Assembly (NCBI GenBank): GCA_965267245.1
Contig: OZ253939.1
Coordinates: forward strand, 5,332,001-5,396,000
Source of the DNA: JANSWY01 sp965267245
GTDB lineage: Bacteria > Bacteroidota > Bacteroidia > Cytophagales > Cyclobacteriaceae
Direction of reading: 5' to 3'
Length of the DNA: 64,000 nucleotides
The notes under the pieces were generated by a model. It was not told where the DNA came from. It did not search any database and was given only the letters and a program-made list of their open reading frames with translations. The stretch's first letter is position 1, and each line of letters starts with the position of its first letter. Made by a program: the position numbers and the translations under genes. Shown here piece by piece: positions 8,994 to 17,708 of this stretch.

Positions 8994-10007
8994 CTAATCC
9001 ATGAAATACCAAAATTTGGGTTCAGTACCCAGATCCTCTTTTAACCGAAATACCTTCTTATTGGCTAATACCCATCGAATGTCACTATCAGGATCCAATA
9101 GGTTTCCGAAGATTCTTGCTCCTGTGGGACAGGCCTCCACGCATGCTGGGTTTTTACCATTTCTGGATCGCTGAATGCAAAACGTACATTTTTCCATAAC
9201 ACCTTTATTCCTTGGTCGATTTCCAAGGTAGTGCTGTACAAGGTTAATCTCTTCTTCTGGTACTTCTGGAGTGCTCCAGTTAAACCTTCTTCCATCATAG
9301 GGGCATGCAGCCATACAATATCTACATCCAATACACCAATCATAATCAATTACGACAATCCCATCTTCTTCTTTCCAGGTGGCTTCTACCGGGCATACGT
9401 CAACGCATGGAGGGTTTTCGCAATGGAAACACTGTGTTCCCATGTAGAAATGACCTTCAGCTGGAACTTCATGGAAATAGTTATCTTCTGAAGATTCGAA
9501 GTTAATGGCCCCATTTTTGTGTTCATGGATACGGATGTATTGCATTTGTGAACTTCTATCCTGATTATTCTCTTTCACACAGGCATTCACACAATCCATG
9601 TATCCCTGACACTTAGATATATTGAAGGCATAGCCATAAAGAACTCCTTTTATCGCGCCCTTGGTCGAAACAGAAGATTTCTTTCCTTGATTTAATTCAT
9701 ACAATCTCTCAAGTCGCTCCACCGTTTCCCCCTTTTCTTTGTCAGTCATTAGACGGTAGTTCCCTTTGAAGAACTCTTCCCACTCCAGTTGTTTTTTCTC
9801 TTTTTTGTCGTCACCTGCTGTAACACTGCAGGAAGAATTGACCAATCCGGCACCAGCAACCAAGCCAGCAGTCAACGACTTGAACATCCCCCTTCGGTCA
9901 GTCTTTTTGTTGAATTTCTGATCAAAACCATCGTTATTTCCACAGGTACAATTGCCAGAGCTACAAGCTCCTGAACTTAATTCTTTTTCTTTTTTGGAAT
10001 GGGTCAT
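8994..10007 (-). CDS. Tat-exported 4Fe-4S electron-transfer subunit
   Basis: A DmsB/NrfC/DsrO-type ferredoxin of 337 residues. Four-cluster cysteine motifs are clear: CQGYMDCVNAC, CFHCENPPCVDVCP, CIGCRYCMAACP and CTFCIQRSRNGKNPACVEACP. A twin-arginine-like signal (DRRGMFKS) is preceded by an odd N-terminal extension with three cysteines (GACSSGNCTCG). The start at ATG 10007 is preferred to the TTG at 10040. It passes electrons from the downstream NrfD-type quinol oxidase towards the cytochromes and NapA. Several bases separate it from each neighbour, consistent with one operon. Confidence 0.92.
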   Translation of the reverse strand: MTHSKKEKELSSGACSSGNCTCGNNDGFDQKFNKKTDRRGMFKSLTAGLVAGAGLVNSSCSVTAGDDKKEKKQLEWEEFFKGNYRLMTDKEKGETVERLERLYELNQGKKSSVSTKGAIKGVLYGYAFNISKCQGYMDCVNACVKENNQDRSSQMQYIRIHEHKNGAINFESSEDNYFHEVPAEGHFYMGTQCFHCENPPCVDVCPVEATWKEEDGIVVIDYDWCIGCRYCMAACPYDGRRFNWSTPEVPEEEINLVQHYLGNRPRNKGVMEKCTFCIQRSRNGKNPACVEACPTGARIFGNLLDPDSDIRWVLANKKVFRLKEDLGTEPKFWYFMD

Positions 10008-10023
10008 AATAGTTAAGTTTAGA

Positions 10024-10695
10024 TCAGTCGTTTCTTTCAATTAGCTTAATTGTGTTAAGTCTTGCAGGCCACCTTTTTTGAATTTGCGGCTGATGAGGGT
10101 TATGACAGCTTACGCAGCTATTGATAACTCTGGGGCTTATCCAACCTATTGCTCTCTTACCATGTGCTCCTCCCAACCAATCCTTGGCCTGACTGGAGTG
10201 ACATTGTGCACATAGCTGATAGCTGTGATTGATGTCAATTGCCACACCGGTCAATGAAATGAGGTTGTTAGGCTGATCCAAATTATGGCAGGAATTGCAA
10301 TTCATCACTTCTATTCCAGCATGATTTAATTGAATATTCCAATGTGCATCTTGCTCATCATTTGTTAGTTTGTTTGGTACTTCCTTATGACAATTAGAAC
10401 AGGGGAAGGCTTCCAGATGAGGTGTTCTGGTTAGCACAAATGTATTTTTAGCGGATGGAGGGGGGGTGTTTCCGAGTGCTTTGTTTTGTGGGAGATCCAC
10501 TAACACTTTCTCCAGGTCATCCATAAGTGCTTTCATTGCCTCATCGTACTCAATTGAATCCTGTGGGTTTGAGGGTAATTGATCCATCAGACTGTGATGA
10601 TCTCCGTGTTTATTATGAGATTCATCACCATGATTTTCACAAGAGGTCACGGCCATCAAAAATGAACTCAGACAACACAAAAACAAATGTTTCAT
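10024..10695 (-). CDS. Tetraheme cytochrome c lipoprotein
   Basis: A 223-residue lipoprotein with a Cys at the end of the signal (LMAVTSC), a His-rich stretch (HNKHGDHH) and four CxxCH sites: CSNCH, CNSCH, CAQCH and CVSCH. It is likely a membrane-tethered periplasmic electron carrier linking the Fe-S subunit with the NapB-like cytochrome. The ATG at 10695 overlaps the upstream stop codon (ATGA), so translational coupling decides the start over the longer frame from 10713. I do not recognise a named family beyond multiheme cytochrome c. Confidence 0.87.
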   Translation of the reverse strand: MKHLFLCCLSSFLMAVTSCENHGDESHNKHGDHHSLMDQLPSNPQDSIEYDEAMKALMDDLEKVLVDLPQNKALGNTPPPSAKNTFVLTRTPHLEAFPCSNCHKEVPNKLTNDEQDAHWNIQLNHAGIEVMNCNSCHNLDQPNNLISLTGVAIDINHSYQLCAQCHSSQAKDWLGGAHGKRAIGWISPRVINSCVSCHNPHQPQIQKRWPARLNTIKLIERND

Positions 10696-11399
10696 TGACT
10701 TAAATCCTCCCATTGTATTTTTGGTTTTTTACTGGGAATAGAATCCCAGTCGATCTTTATCGTATTGGTTTTAGTAGCGTGACACTGACGACAATTTACC
10801 CGCTCGGGGTGACTGACCAGGATCTCCTTAGGAGCAGAAGGTCCGGCATGACAAGTCAGGCAATTTTCTCTCATTTGCAAGCCATGAGGAATTGGAGGCG
10901 GACTTCCTGGTAAAACTGATCCTGCTATTTGAGGATGGTCTGCTTTTTCCCAGTTACTTGATTTGAAAAGTTTGTCAGTTTTTTGAGGTACATGACATTG
11001 TCTGCAGTTGATCAGGTCAGGGTGTGGACTAATGGGCGCGTACGCTTTGAATACTTCCACAAAACCACCATTTTGGTGACATTGCAAACATGTATTATCT
11101 CCAATCCCTTTTTCACTAAGTAGTGGATGAGGGATAACTGGTGGAGCTCCGGGATACGCCCTGTTTTGATAATATACCTCCAGAGACTTCCGATTATCAT
11201 TGGGCATATCATTGAAATCTATTTTACCATTTGCTCTTTTAAATACTCCCGATTCAGACGGTAACGATTCTACATATTCTGAGGCGATGAAATTTGTAGA
11301 AACGTCATTATTCGCACTGATAGAATCATCAAATATGTAGATCGCTGCTGCCATCAGCATCACAAACATCAATATAACTCTGTATCTAGCTCTAAGCAC
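10692..11399 (-). CDS. NapB-like tetraheme cytochrome, internally duplicated
   Basis: A 235-residue protein with a short N-terminal anchor and four heme sites at about residues 104 (CLQCH), 132 (CRQCH), 180 (CLTCH) and 203 (CRQCH). The first half has the NapB hallmarks YPGAPPVIPHP, CLQCH, APISPHP and CRQCHVPQ. The second half repeats the layout with PGSPPPIPHG, CLTCH, VSHPER and CRQCHATK. Ordinary NapB has two hemes, so this looks like a tandem NapB. It should be the direct electron donor to NapA. The GTG start at 11399 overlaps the napA stop by 8 bp; an ATG at 11369 is an alternative. Confidence 0.85.
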   Translation of the reverse strand: MLRARYRVILMFVMLMAAAIYIFDDSISANNDVSTNFIASEYVESLPSESGVFKRANGKIDFNDMPNDNRKSLEVYYQNRAYPGAPPVIPHPLLSEKGIGDNTCLQCHQNGGFVEVFKAYAPISPHPDLINCRQCHVPQKTDKLFKSSNWEKADHPQIAGSVLPGSPPPIPHGLQMRENCLTCHAGPSAPKEILVSHPERVNCRQCHATKTNTIKIDWDSIPSKKPKIQWEDLSQ

Positions 11400-13722
11400 C
11401 TGTGTATTTTTCTATTTTAACTGCACATTTTTTATAGTCCGGTTGTTTTGAAATCGGACAGAAAGCGTCTAATGTGAGTTCATTGATCAAAAATTGTTCA
11501 TCAAAGAAGGGAACAAATACCTGTCCTTTGGCTGGTTTCCCACGTTCATCCACTGAAGCTGGCATAACAATCTCACCTCTTCGGGATGTGATCTTAACTG
11601 GTGTTCCAGTTCGTATTCCCATTTTCTCAGCATCCTCAGGATGAAGCTCAACGTAACTATTGGGTACGGCCTTGTGAAGTACTGAAATTCTTCTTGTCAT
11701 TGAGCCAGTGTGCCAGTGTTCAATCACCCGTCCTGTATTTAGCCAGAAAGGATAATCCTCATCGGGTATTTCAGGAGGTGCTTCATAAGGTCTAGCAAGA
11801 ATCCACGCCTTTCCATCTGGTTTCCCATAGAAATCGAAAGTATCACTATCACAAGCAGGATCATATTTGCCGTGAAATCTCCACTTTGTTTCTTTTCCAT
11901 TAACAAATGGCCATTGAGCACCAGGTTGTAATTTGAGTACTTCATATGGAGCCATTCCATGTTTTGCTCCAGCGTGAAATAAGCCATATTCATTCCATAT
12001 CTCTTCAATATGATTTTCTTTCTTCCATGGGAATAGTCTTTCATAACCCATTCTGCGGGCCACTTCAATTATTTGCCAAGTATCACTCATGGCTTCACCA
12101 GGTGGGTCAACCATTTGCTCAAAGTGCTGAGTTCTTCTTTCTGAGTTACCAAACATACCCTCTCTTTCAATCCACATTGCAGAGGGCAGAATGACATCAG
12201 CCACTTCTGTGGTAGGAGTCGGGTATATATCTGAAACCACAATAAACCTCCCATCCTTTTCCATACCCGGCCTGTACCGATTTAGCTTTGGCATGGTAAC
12301 CATAGGGTTGGTCACTTGAATCCACATAAATTTAATATCACCTCGGTCAAGTGCACGGAACATCTCAACTGTATGATAGGTTGGCTTAGCTGGTATATTT
12401 TCAACCGGGACTTTCCAAATTTCAGCGGCTTTTTTACGTGCCTTTTCGTTCATTACCACACCGTAGGGCAATTTATGAGTGAGTGTACCCACTTCCCTGA
12501 CTGTACCACAGGCACTTGGTTGACCTGTAAGTGAAAATGGACTGTTTCCTGGGGTGGAGATCTTACCGGTAAGCAGGTGGATATTGTATATGAGGTTATT
12601 GATCCAGGTTCCACGGGTATGTTGATTGGCACCCATGCACCAAAGAGACATTACCTTGAGGTTAGGATTACCGTATAAGGAAGCCAGGTATTTAATATCT
12701 TTTGCAGAAACTCCTGTTAGTTCTTCAATTCTTTCTGGTTTATAATCATCCAGAAACACTTTTAAATCCTCAAAAGAGATGTCCTGTGCTTCATCTTTAA
12801 AAGCAAATCCATCCTCAAGGCCATATCCAATATTGGTCTTCCCTTTTTTGAGAGCCGTATGTTTTTCCACAAACCGTGTATTGACCCACCCATTTTTGAT
12901 GATCTCGTAACAAATAGCATTCGCTATTGCTAAATCAGTCTGTGGTTTAAATAGTATCGAACGGTCTGCTGCTACACTTGTACGGGTGGTTCTAGTAGCC
13001 AGGTCAATTATCTTGACATTGTCTCTTCTTAATCTGTTATCAAGTAAACGCGAAAAAAGAACAGGATGCATTTCGGCCATGTTGTTTCCCCACAACACAA
13101 ATACATTGGCATGTTCAATGTCTTCATAACACCCCATTGGCTCATCTATTCCAAAAGATGTCATGAAACCCGTTACAGCGCTGGCCATACACAATCGGGC
13201 ATTAGCTTCCAGGTTATTGGTTCCAATGGCACCTTTCATAAGTTTGGATGCCACATATCCATCTGGAATCGTCCACTGACCTGATCCATACAGCGCCACA
13301 GAATCCTTGCCATTCTCTTCAATGGATGATTTCATTTTGGAAGCTACAAGAGACAGAGCTTCCTCCATGGAGGATTCAACCATAACTCCGTTTTTCTTTA
13401 TAAGGGGTTTGGTAAACCTGTCTTTTCCATACAAAGCCATAATAGAATGATAACCTTTCACGCAGCAGAGTCCTTTATTAACCGGACTTTGCGGGTCACC
13501 TTTAACTGCAGCGGCCTTTCCATTTTGTAAGCCAATTAATACACCACAGCCTACACCACAAAACCGACAGGGTGCTTTTTTCCACTCGAAATCACCTTCA
13601 GGAAGGTTTCTGATTTGTTCTTCTGCGAATACAATACCTGGAAACATGCTGGCAGCTGTGGCGAATGCTGATGCAGTTGCTAGTTTTTTTAGGAATTCTC
13701 TTCGTCCTTGTATATGGCACAT
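11392..13722 (-). CDS. napA: Periplasmic nitrate reductase catalytic subunit
   Basis: A molybdopterin oxidoreductase of 776 residues that reduces nitrate to nitrite in the periplasm. It has a Tat signal (GRREFLKKLA), a [4Fe-4S] motif (CRFCGVGCG at 52-60 with the fourth Cys at 86 or 87) and the probable Mo-coordinating Cys178 in NARLCMASAV. MGD-binding stretches such as WGNNMAEMHP follow, with the C-terminal domain ending the protein. NapD lies 12 bp upstream and a NapB-like cytochrome directly downstream, which supports Nap over assimilatory Nas. Transcription is probably under the Crp/Fnr-like site at 15333-15348. Confidence 0.95.
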   Translation of the reverse strand: MCHIQGRREFLKKLATASAFATAASMFPGIVFAEEQIRNLPEGDFEWKKAPCRFCGVGCGVLIGLQNGKAAAVKGDPQSPVNKGLCCVKGYHSIMALYGKDRFTKPLIKKNGVMVESSMEEALSLVASKMKSSIEENGKDSVALYGSGQWTIPDGYVASKLMKGAIGTNNLEANARLCMASAVTGFMTSFGIDEPMGCYEDIEHANVFVLWGNNMAEMHPVLFSRLLDNRLRRDNVKIIDLATRTTRTSVAADRSILFKPQTDLAIANAICYEIIKNGWVNTRFVEKHTALKKGKTNIGYGLEDGFAFKDEAQDISFEDLKVFLDDYKPERIEELTGVSAKDIKYLASLYGNPNLKVMSLWCMGANQHTRGTWINNLIYNIHLLTGKISTPGNSPFSLTGQPSACGTVREVGTLTHKLPYGVVMNEKARKKAAEIWKVPVENIPAKPTYHTVEMFRALDRGDIKFMWIQVTNPMVTMPKLNRYRPGMEKDGRFIVVSDIYPTPTTEVADVILPSAMWIEREGMFGNSERRTQHFEQMVDPPGEAMSDTWQIIEVARRMGYERLFPWKKENHIEEIWNEYGLFHAGAKHGMAPYEVLKLQPGAQWPFVNGKETKWRFHGKYDPACDSDTFDFYGKPDGKAWILARPYEAPPEIPDEDYPFWLNTGRVIEHWHTGSMTRRISVLHKAVPNSYVELHPEDAEKMGIRTGTPVKITSRRGEIVMPASVDERGKPAKGQVFVPFFDEQFLINELTLDAFCPISKQPDYKKCAVKIEKYTGA

Positions 13723-13734
13723 AGTCAGTTCTTT

Positions 13735-13959
13735 TTAGTCTTTAAATCCAGCCACTAGCGTGTAGTGGTCAAGGCTTTCAATTTCATTCAAGGATCGCAA
13801 TAGATTGTCTTCTTCATTTTGATCCTTTGTGTCAGTCACTACAATCAACAACTCTTTATTTTCGGCAGGGATCACTTCACACATCTGATCCTTTAAGGCA
13901 TTTATCAAATGCTCTTTTTTTCCTGCGTGTGGATACACTAAATAGCTTTTTATGGGCAT
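13735..13959 (-). CDS. napD: NapD-like chaperone
   Basis: A small cytoplasmic protein of 74 residues with the NapD layout: an early SYLVYPHAGK strand, alternating strands and helices of a ferredoxin-like fold, and a final LVAGFKD. NapD binds the NapA Tat signal during cofactor insertion. Position directly before napA, with a 12-bp gap, makes the call firm despite the short sequence. Confidence 0.85.
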   Translation of the reverse strand: MPIKSYLVYPHAGKKEHLINALKDQMCEVIPAENKELLIVVTDTKDQNEEDNLLRSLNEIESLDHYTLVAGFKD

Positions 13960-13967
13960 CTTTTAAT

Positions 13968-15257
13968 TTAGTTATTTAGGTTTTCAGTTTCAAATAGGGT
14001 TGGTTTGAAAGTAATCATGGCCCATGCCCAATTAGTAAATAATGAAGCATCACCACCTCGTAACGCTTCCATTGTTTCAGTAGCAAGCATTTGAGAATAT
14101 CCAATATTAAAAGTTATGTCTGGCGTCAAATTTTGGGCATAAACAAAGTCAATTTCTGTTCCCATTGGTTTAGGAAGTTCTTCATTCGTGCTGCTGATTT
14201 GCGCAGAACCGGTTAAGAATTCATGAATATTAACCACCAATGAACCACTACCTAATTTAAATTTAGTCTTAAGGTAAATATCCTGTACCCCCACATTTCC
14301 ATTAGCCGGACCCACAAAATAATAATCCATGTATCCGTTGTGAGCGTGATTTGTACCAAAGTCCGGACTGAAATTCGTAATGTCTGAAGAGGTGTCATCA
14401 TCATCCTTTCCAGAGATATATTCATAACCTATTGTAATAGGTGTGATAGAAGTCTCCAATTTAGCATAAGCACCAGCCAGTAATGCATTCACTTTATTCG
14501 CATTGAATTCCCCGGTTTGGTAATACACATCACCTCCAATAGTGATTGAACTGAAGCTTTTACTGCCAATAAATCCAAAAGTTTGTTTGAATGATTCAGT
14601 GGAATCTACATTTTGGTAACCAGTATTGAGCGCCAGCATTGAAATCTTTGCTGTTTCAAATTTTTTGTGAAACCAACCGTATTCTAATGATTTGTAATTG
14701 CCTCCTACCGAATAGTATCTGGCACCAACACCTTGCAACCAGGCAGGTTCTGCTATATCATCGTCCTGATTGAAAGCAAACCCGAAGTGTAACTTCACAT
14801 TATTCTGGGGTTTTTCATAGACCAGAAGCACTGCATCATGCCTTCTTCCTTGCTGGGCCCATTCCAATCCACCCAGAAATCTCTGATTGTCATATGAAAT
14901 TATTTGTCGGCCAATTTTTAAGGATACGGATGGTGTGAAAAAATACTGTCCCCATCCTTCACTCAAAAATGTTTTTCCATACTCTTCTTTGAAAATCTGG
15001 TTGGTTTCTCCCCAAATTCTTATGTCCTGGAATGCTAATTTGAACTTGTATTTCTCGGCTCTGTATTCCAGGTATAATCTGCTGCGTTGTTCTGTGAAAA
15101 ATGCAGCCTCAACCTCTTCCGAAGATTTTAATGTCTTAAACCCATTTCTAAATTCAGTCCTGGGTCTGACTTCTGCTGAAACCTTAAGTTGAGCAACCAG
15201 ATCATTGGTGCAAAGGGATATTATTAGTGGTATTATGAATAGTACTACTTTCTTCAT
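13968..15257 (-). CDS. Alginate-export-like outer-membrane porin
   Basis: A 429-residue exported beta-barrel. The start (KKVVLFIIPLIISLCTNDLVAQ) is a signal peptide, and the body has RPRTEFRNGF, RSRLYLEY and SLKIGRQIISYDNQRFLGG, which match the alginate-export/AlgE-like porin family common in Bacteroidota. It is the first gene of the nap operon, 8 bp before napD, so it may let nitrate or another anion through the outer membrane. The specific cargo is inferred from position only. Confidence 0.75.
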   Translation of the reverse strand: MKKVVLFIIPLIISLCTNDLVAQLKVSAEVRPRTEFRNGFKTLKSSEEVEAAFFTEQRSRLYLEYRAEKYKFKLAFQDIRIWGETNQIFKEEYGKTFLSEGWGQYFFTPSVSLKIGRQIISYDNQRFLGGLEWAQQGRRHDAVLLVYEKPQNNVKLHFGFAFNQDDDIAEPAWLQGVGARYYSVGGNYKSLEYGWFHKKFETAKISMLALNTGYQNVDSTESFKQTFGFIGSKSFSSITIGGDVYYQTGEFNANKVNALLAGAYAKLETSITPITIGYEYISGKDDDDTSSDITNFSPDFGTNHAHNGYMDYYFVGPANGNVGVQDIYLKTKFKLGSGSLVVNIHEFLTGSAQISSTNEELPKPMGTEIDFVYAQNLTPDITFNIGYSQMLATETMEALRGGDASLFTNWAWAMITFKPTLFETENLNN

Positions 15258-15332
15258 TTCAGGTAATTGGTGATTGTGGCAGTAAATTGAAATTAATCCA
15301 AAAAGATGAACCTGATAAAAGCAATTAGTACT

Positions 15333-15348
15333 TATGATTTATATCATA
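15333..15348. promoter_or_regulatory. Crp/Fnr-type palindrome upstream of nap operon
   Basis: The sequence TATGAT-TTAT-ATCATA is a 16-bp dyad with the 4-nt spacing of the Fnr consensus TTGAT-N4-ATCAA. It lies 76 bp before the start codon of the first nap-operon gene and 46 bp beyond the end of the NnrS-like gene. Control by an oxygen- or nitric-oxide-sensing Crp/Fnr protein is inference; no such regulator is in the window. Confidence 0.65.
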
Positions 15349-15393
15349 TCATTAATTTAATGAGCGCAGAATACCCTTCCATGGAGTTTGCAA

Positions 15394-16485
15394 TTAAGCC
15401 TTTGACGCCCGATTTGTTTTTGATAATGTTAAAATTACGGTGGTGATAATGAACAAAAGAATAGTCATTCCATTCAAAAAGCCTCCCCATTTTTTCAAAT
15501 CTGTGTAATAGGTAAGGCCGCTAATTATTCTAATTAAAAGTGAAGCCTGGAACAAAGCCACCCAGAGATACAAAATCAAATGAAAAGGTCGCACAGTCAG
15601 TCCTAACACTCCAGGAAGAATAATTGGTGCGTGAGCAAATATCATTGAAAACACGAATCCCAGAAAGAAACTGTGTACCAGGGAATCATAAGGGATACTG
15701 CCGGATACTTCAAACAGATAAAACAAGCCACAGATAGCTAACCAGATATATCCCAAAAATAAATTGATGGCTGTGAAACGATGTATTCCAGGCCTTTTAA
15801 CTGACTTCCAGATCATATCAAACTTGAGTAACCATGCAGCATTTAGAAATAGAGCGACACCAGCAAGGTATCTCCCCACTGAATGGAATGGGGCGATACA
15901 GGCAATAATAAATAGCAGCAAAAAAGTTACGAAAAACTGTTTTGCGACATGGCTCACAGGCAATAATTTTGATAATTCCAGCCTTTCCCCACAGATTGTC
16001 AATAATAAGAAGGCCATCCACCATAAGAGAATTGCTGCATAGTTATTCGTAAGAAATAGTAATGAATTGCCAATAAGTAAAGCACTTGCACCGAACCACA
16101 TGATCTGATGCGGTAGGTCAGAATGCCACTTATTGATGAGATAGAAAACATACACCAACCCAATTGCACCTAGGATCAAACAAGTTTGGGCTAACTCGAG
16201 TTGATCAAGGAAGAAAAAGAAGGTGCTAGTGGCGTTGATTATTGGAAATAGGAAGAGCCACATTCTCTTTAAAGTTACAATCCTCTCAATAAGAATAACA
16301 GTGCCCAGAAAACTACCCGTCATAATTGCACCATGATGCAGTGCAATATTGTCGGTTGGTAATGAAATCCCTAGTCTGTTCCAACCAGTTAAAATACCTG
16401 ATATCAGGGATGCAGCTACAAATAGCGCTACCCCAATAACTCTAATCGCATTCAAAGGTATTGTTTTCAATTGTTTCACAAACAT
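15394..16485 (-). CDS. NnrS-like multi-span membrane protein
   Basis: A 363-residue protein with roughly twelve hydrophobic segments. Features shared with NnrS proteins include the early HHGAIMTGSFLGTVILIERI, GERLELSKL in the middle and HSFFLGFVFSMIFAHAPIIL near the end, with conserved His residues that could bind metal or heme. NnrS is associated with protection against nitric oxide and often lies beside denitrification genes. Here it is upstream of and in line with the nap operon, separated by 136 bp that contain the Fnr-like site. The family call rests on motifs recalled, not on a search. Confidence 0.75.
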   Translation of the reverse strand: MFVKQLKTIPLNAIRVIGVALFVAASLISGILTGWNRLGISLPTDNIALHHGAIMTGSFLGTVILIERIVTLKRMWLFLFPIINATSTFFFFLDQLELAQTCLILGAIGLVYVFYLINKWHSDLPHQIMWFGASALLIGNSLLFLTNNYAAILLWWMAFLLLTICGERLELSKLLPVSHVAKQFFVTFLLLFIIACIAPFHSVGRYLAGVALFLNAAWLLKFDMIWKSVKRPGIHRFTAINLFLGYIWLAICGLFYLFEVSGSIPYDSLVHSFFLGFVFSMIFAHAPIILPGVLGLTVRPFHLILYLWVALFQASLLIRIISGLTYYTDLKKWGGFLNGMTILLFIITTVILTLSKTNRASKA

Positions 16486-16568
16486 TCAATGCAATATAGC
16501 GGTATGACTGAGAGTTCGTCAAGGAAGTTGAATATTTATCGAATCAAGTTTTGGAACCTTAATTACTT

Positions 16569-17654
16569 CTAATTCAGAATAACAGATTCAACGTTAGATC
16601 CTGCTTTTTTTAACAATTTGGAATTTTGACGAAGTAATTGATGAGCTGCTTCATTAATCTTAGCTACTGGGATTTTTTTCCATTCCTCGATTTCAGAAAC
16701 CATGTCTACTTTGAATAATGAATCTGATAATCCCATGATAACCAGATAATTAGCAAAGGGGTGGGCATATGACATATCATTTTTACCATGTGCGATAAAC
16801 ATTTTGACCAGATCATAAATTGAATTTTGAGCAAGTGTCAATTCAGTTAACTTAGCCCTGTACTCCAGATCAGCTTGCTTAAGATTGGGATAATTGGACA
16901 AGTCTACAAAGTGCTGCCCTTCATGTGCCACATAACTAATTTTGAATTGCTCACTTTCTGTATCATAAGCCTCTTCTACACAAAAGATCTTTTCACTTCC
17001 TACCCATCCTCCACTAAAGCTTCTTCCAAATGTAGTATAGTGTGACCATCCATTGGAGACAAAATCTTTCATGAATACTACCGTAATATTCGTTTTAACA
17101 TCAGGTAGTTCTACTTCATAAATGACTTCTTCTTCATTGGTCCAGAGGTACAGGTCATACAAATGACCGGTTTTCCCCATTACTAAACCATGATAGTCTC
17201 TTTCTTCCAGGAATTGCTGAAAAAGTGAATAATAATTGTTTTCAATAGAGTCAATGGAAAGATCTGGCTTGTAATTCCTATTAAGAAAATGCATCATTTC
17301 ACCTCTGAAAAGACTGTCTGCCAATTCCAGTGGAACCTGTTCCATGATGACTGAATGCCAGTAATTTCTAAACCTATCATAGAGATCAATGATCACGGTA
17401 TCAGAAGTGTTGGAATTAAAATCCTCTGATTTGTATAGAAACCTTTGGAAATATTGCTGTTTGATATTCAGTTGATGATCTGTAAGAGCCTCATTATTGG
17501 CATTGGTCAATAATTTGAAAACTTCCCCCATTTCACCCCTAAGTGCATGTGGGTAAATAGTTCCGAAATTGGTGCTGTCAATTTTTAGAGTTGCTGATTG
17601 AGCTATAAGACCTGTTGAAAGACAATATACAACTGCCAATATTATGTTACGCAT
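16569..17654 (-). CDS. Exported putative zinc metalloprotease (HEGQH)
   Basis: A 361-residue protein with a signal peptide (RNIILAVVYCLSTGLIAQS). The motif HEGQHFVD near residue 245 fits the HExxH zinc site, and LEYRAKLTEL about 20 residues on supplies a possible third ligand Glu, as in gluzincins. I do not recognise the family; the rest shows alternating helices. I chose the ATG at 17654 over a GTG at 17684, which adds residues before the signal. The AraC-type gene upstream on the same strand, 54 bp away, may be unrelated. Confidence 0.6.
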   Translation of the reverse strand: MRNIILAVVYCLSTGLIAQSATLKIDSTNFGTIYPHALRGEMGEVFKLLTNANNEALTDHQLNIKQQYFQRFLYKSEDFNSNTSDTVIIDLYDRFRNYWHSVIMEQVPLELADSLFRGEMMHFLNRNYKPDLSIDSIENNYYSLFQQFLEERDYHGLVMGKTGHLYDLYLWTNEEEVIYEVELPDVKTNITVVFMKDFVSNGWSHYTTFGRSFSGGWVGSEKIFCVEEAYDTESEQFKISYVAHEGQHFVDLSNYPNLKQADLEYRAKLTELTLAQNSIYDLVKMFIAHGKNDMSYAHPFANYLVIMGLSDSLFKVDMVSEIEEWKKIPVAKINEAAHQLLRQNSKLLKKAGSNVESVILN

Positions 17655-17708
17655 TGAGCTTTTTAAAAGTAAAAATGTAAACACGCCAACAGAAATAATT
17701 GTACAGAA

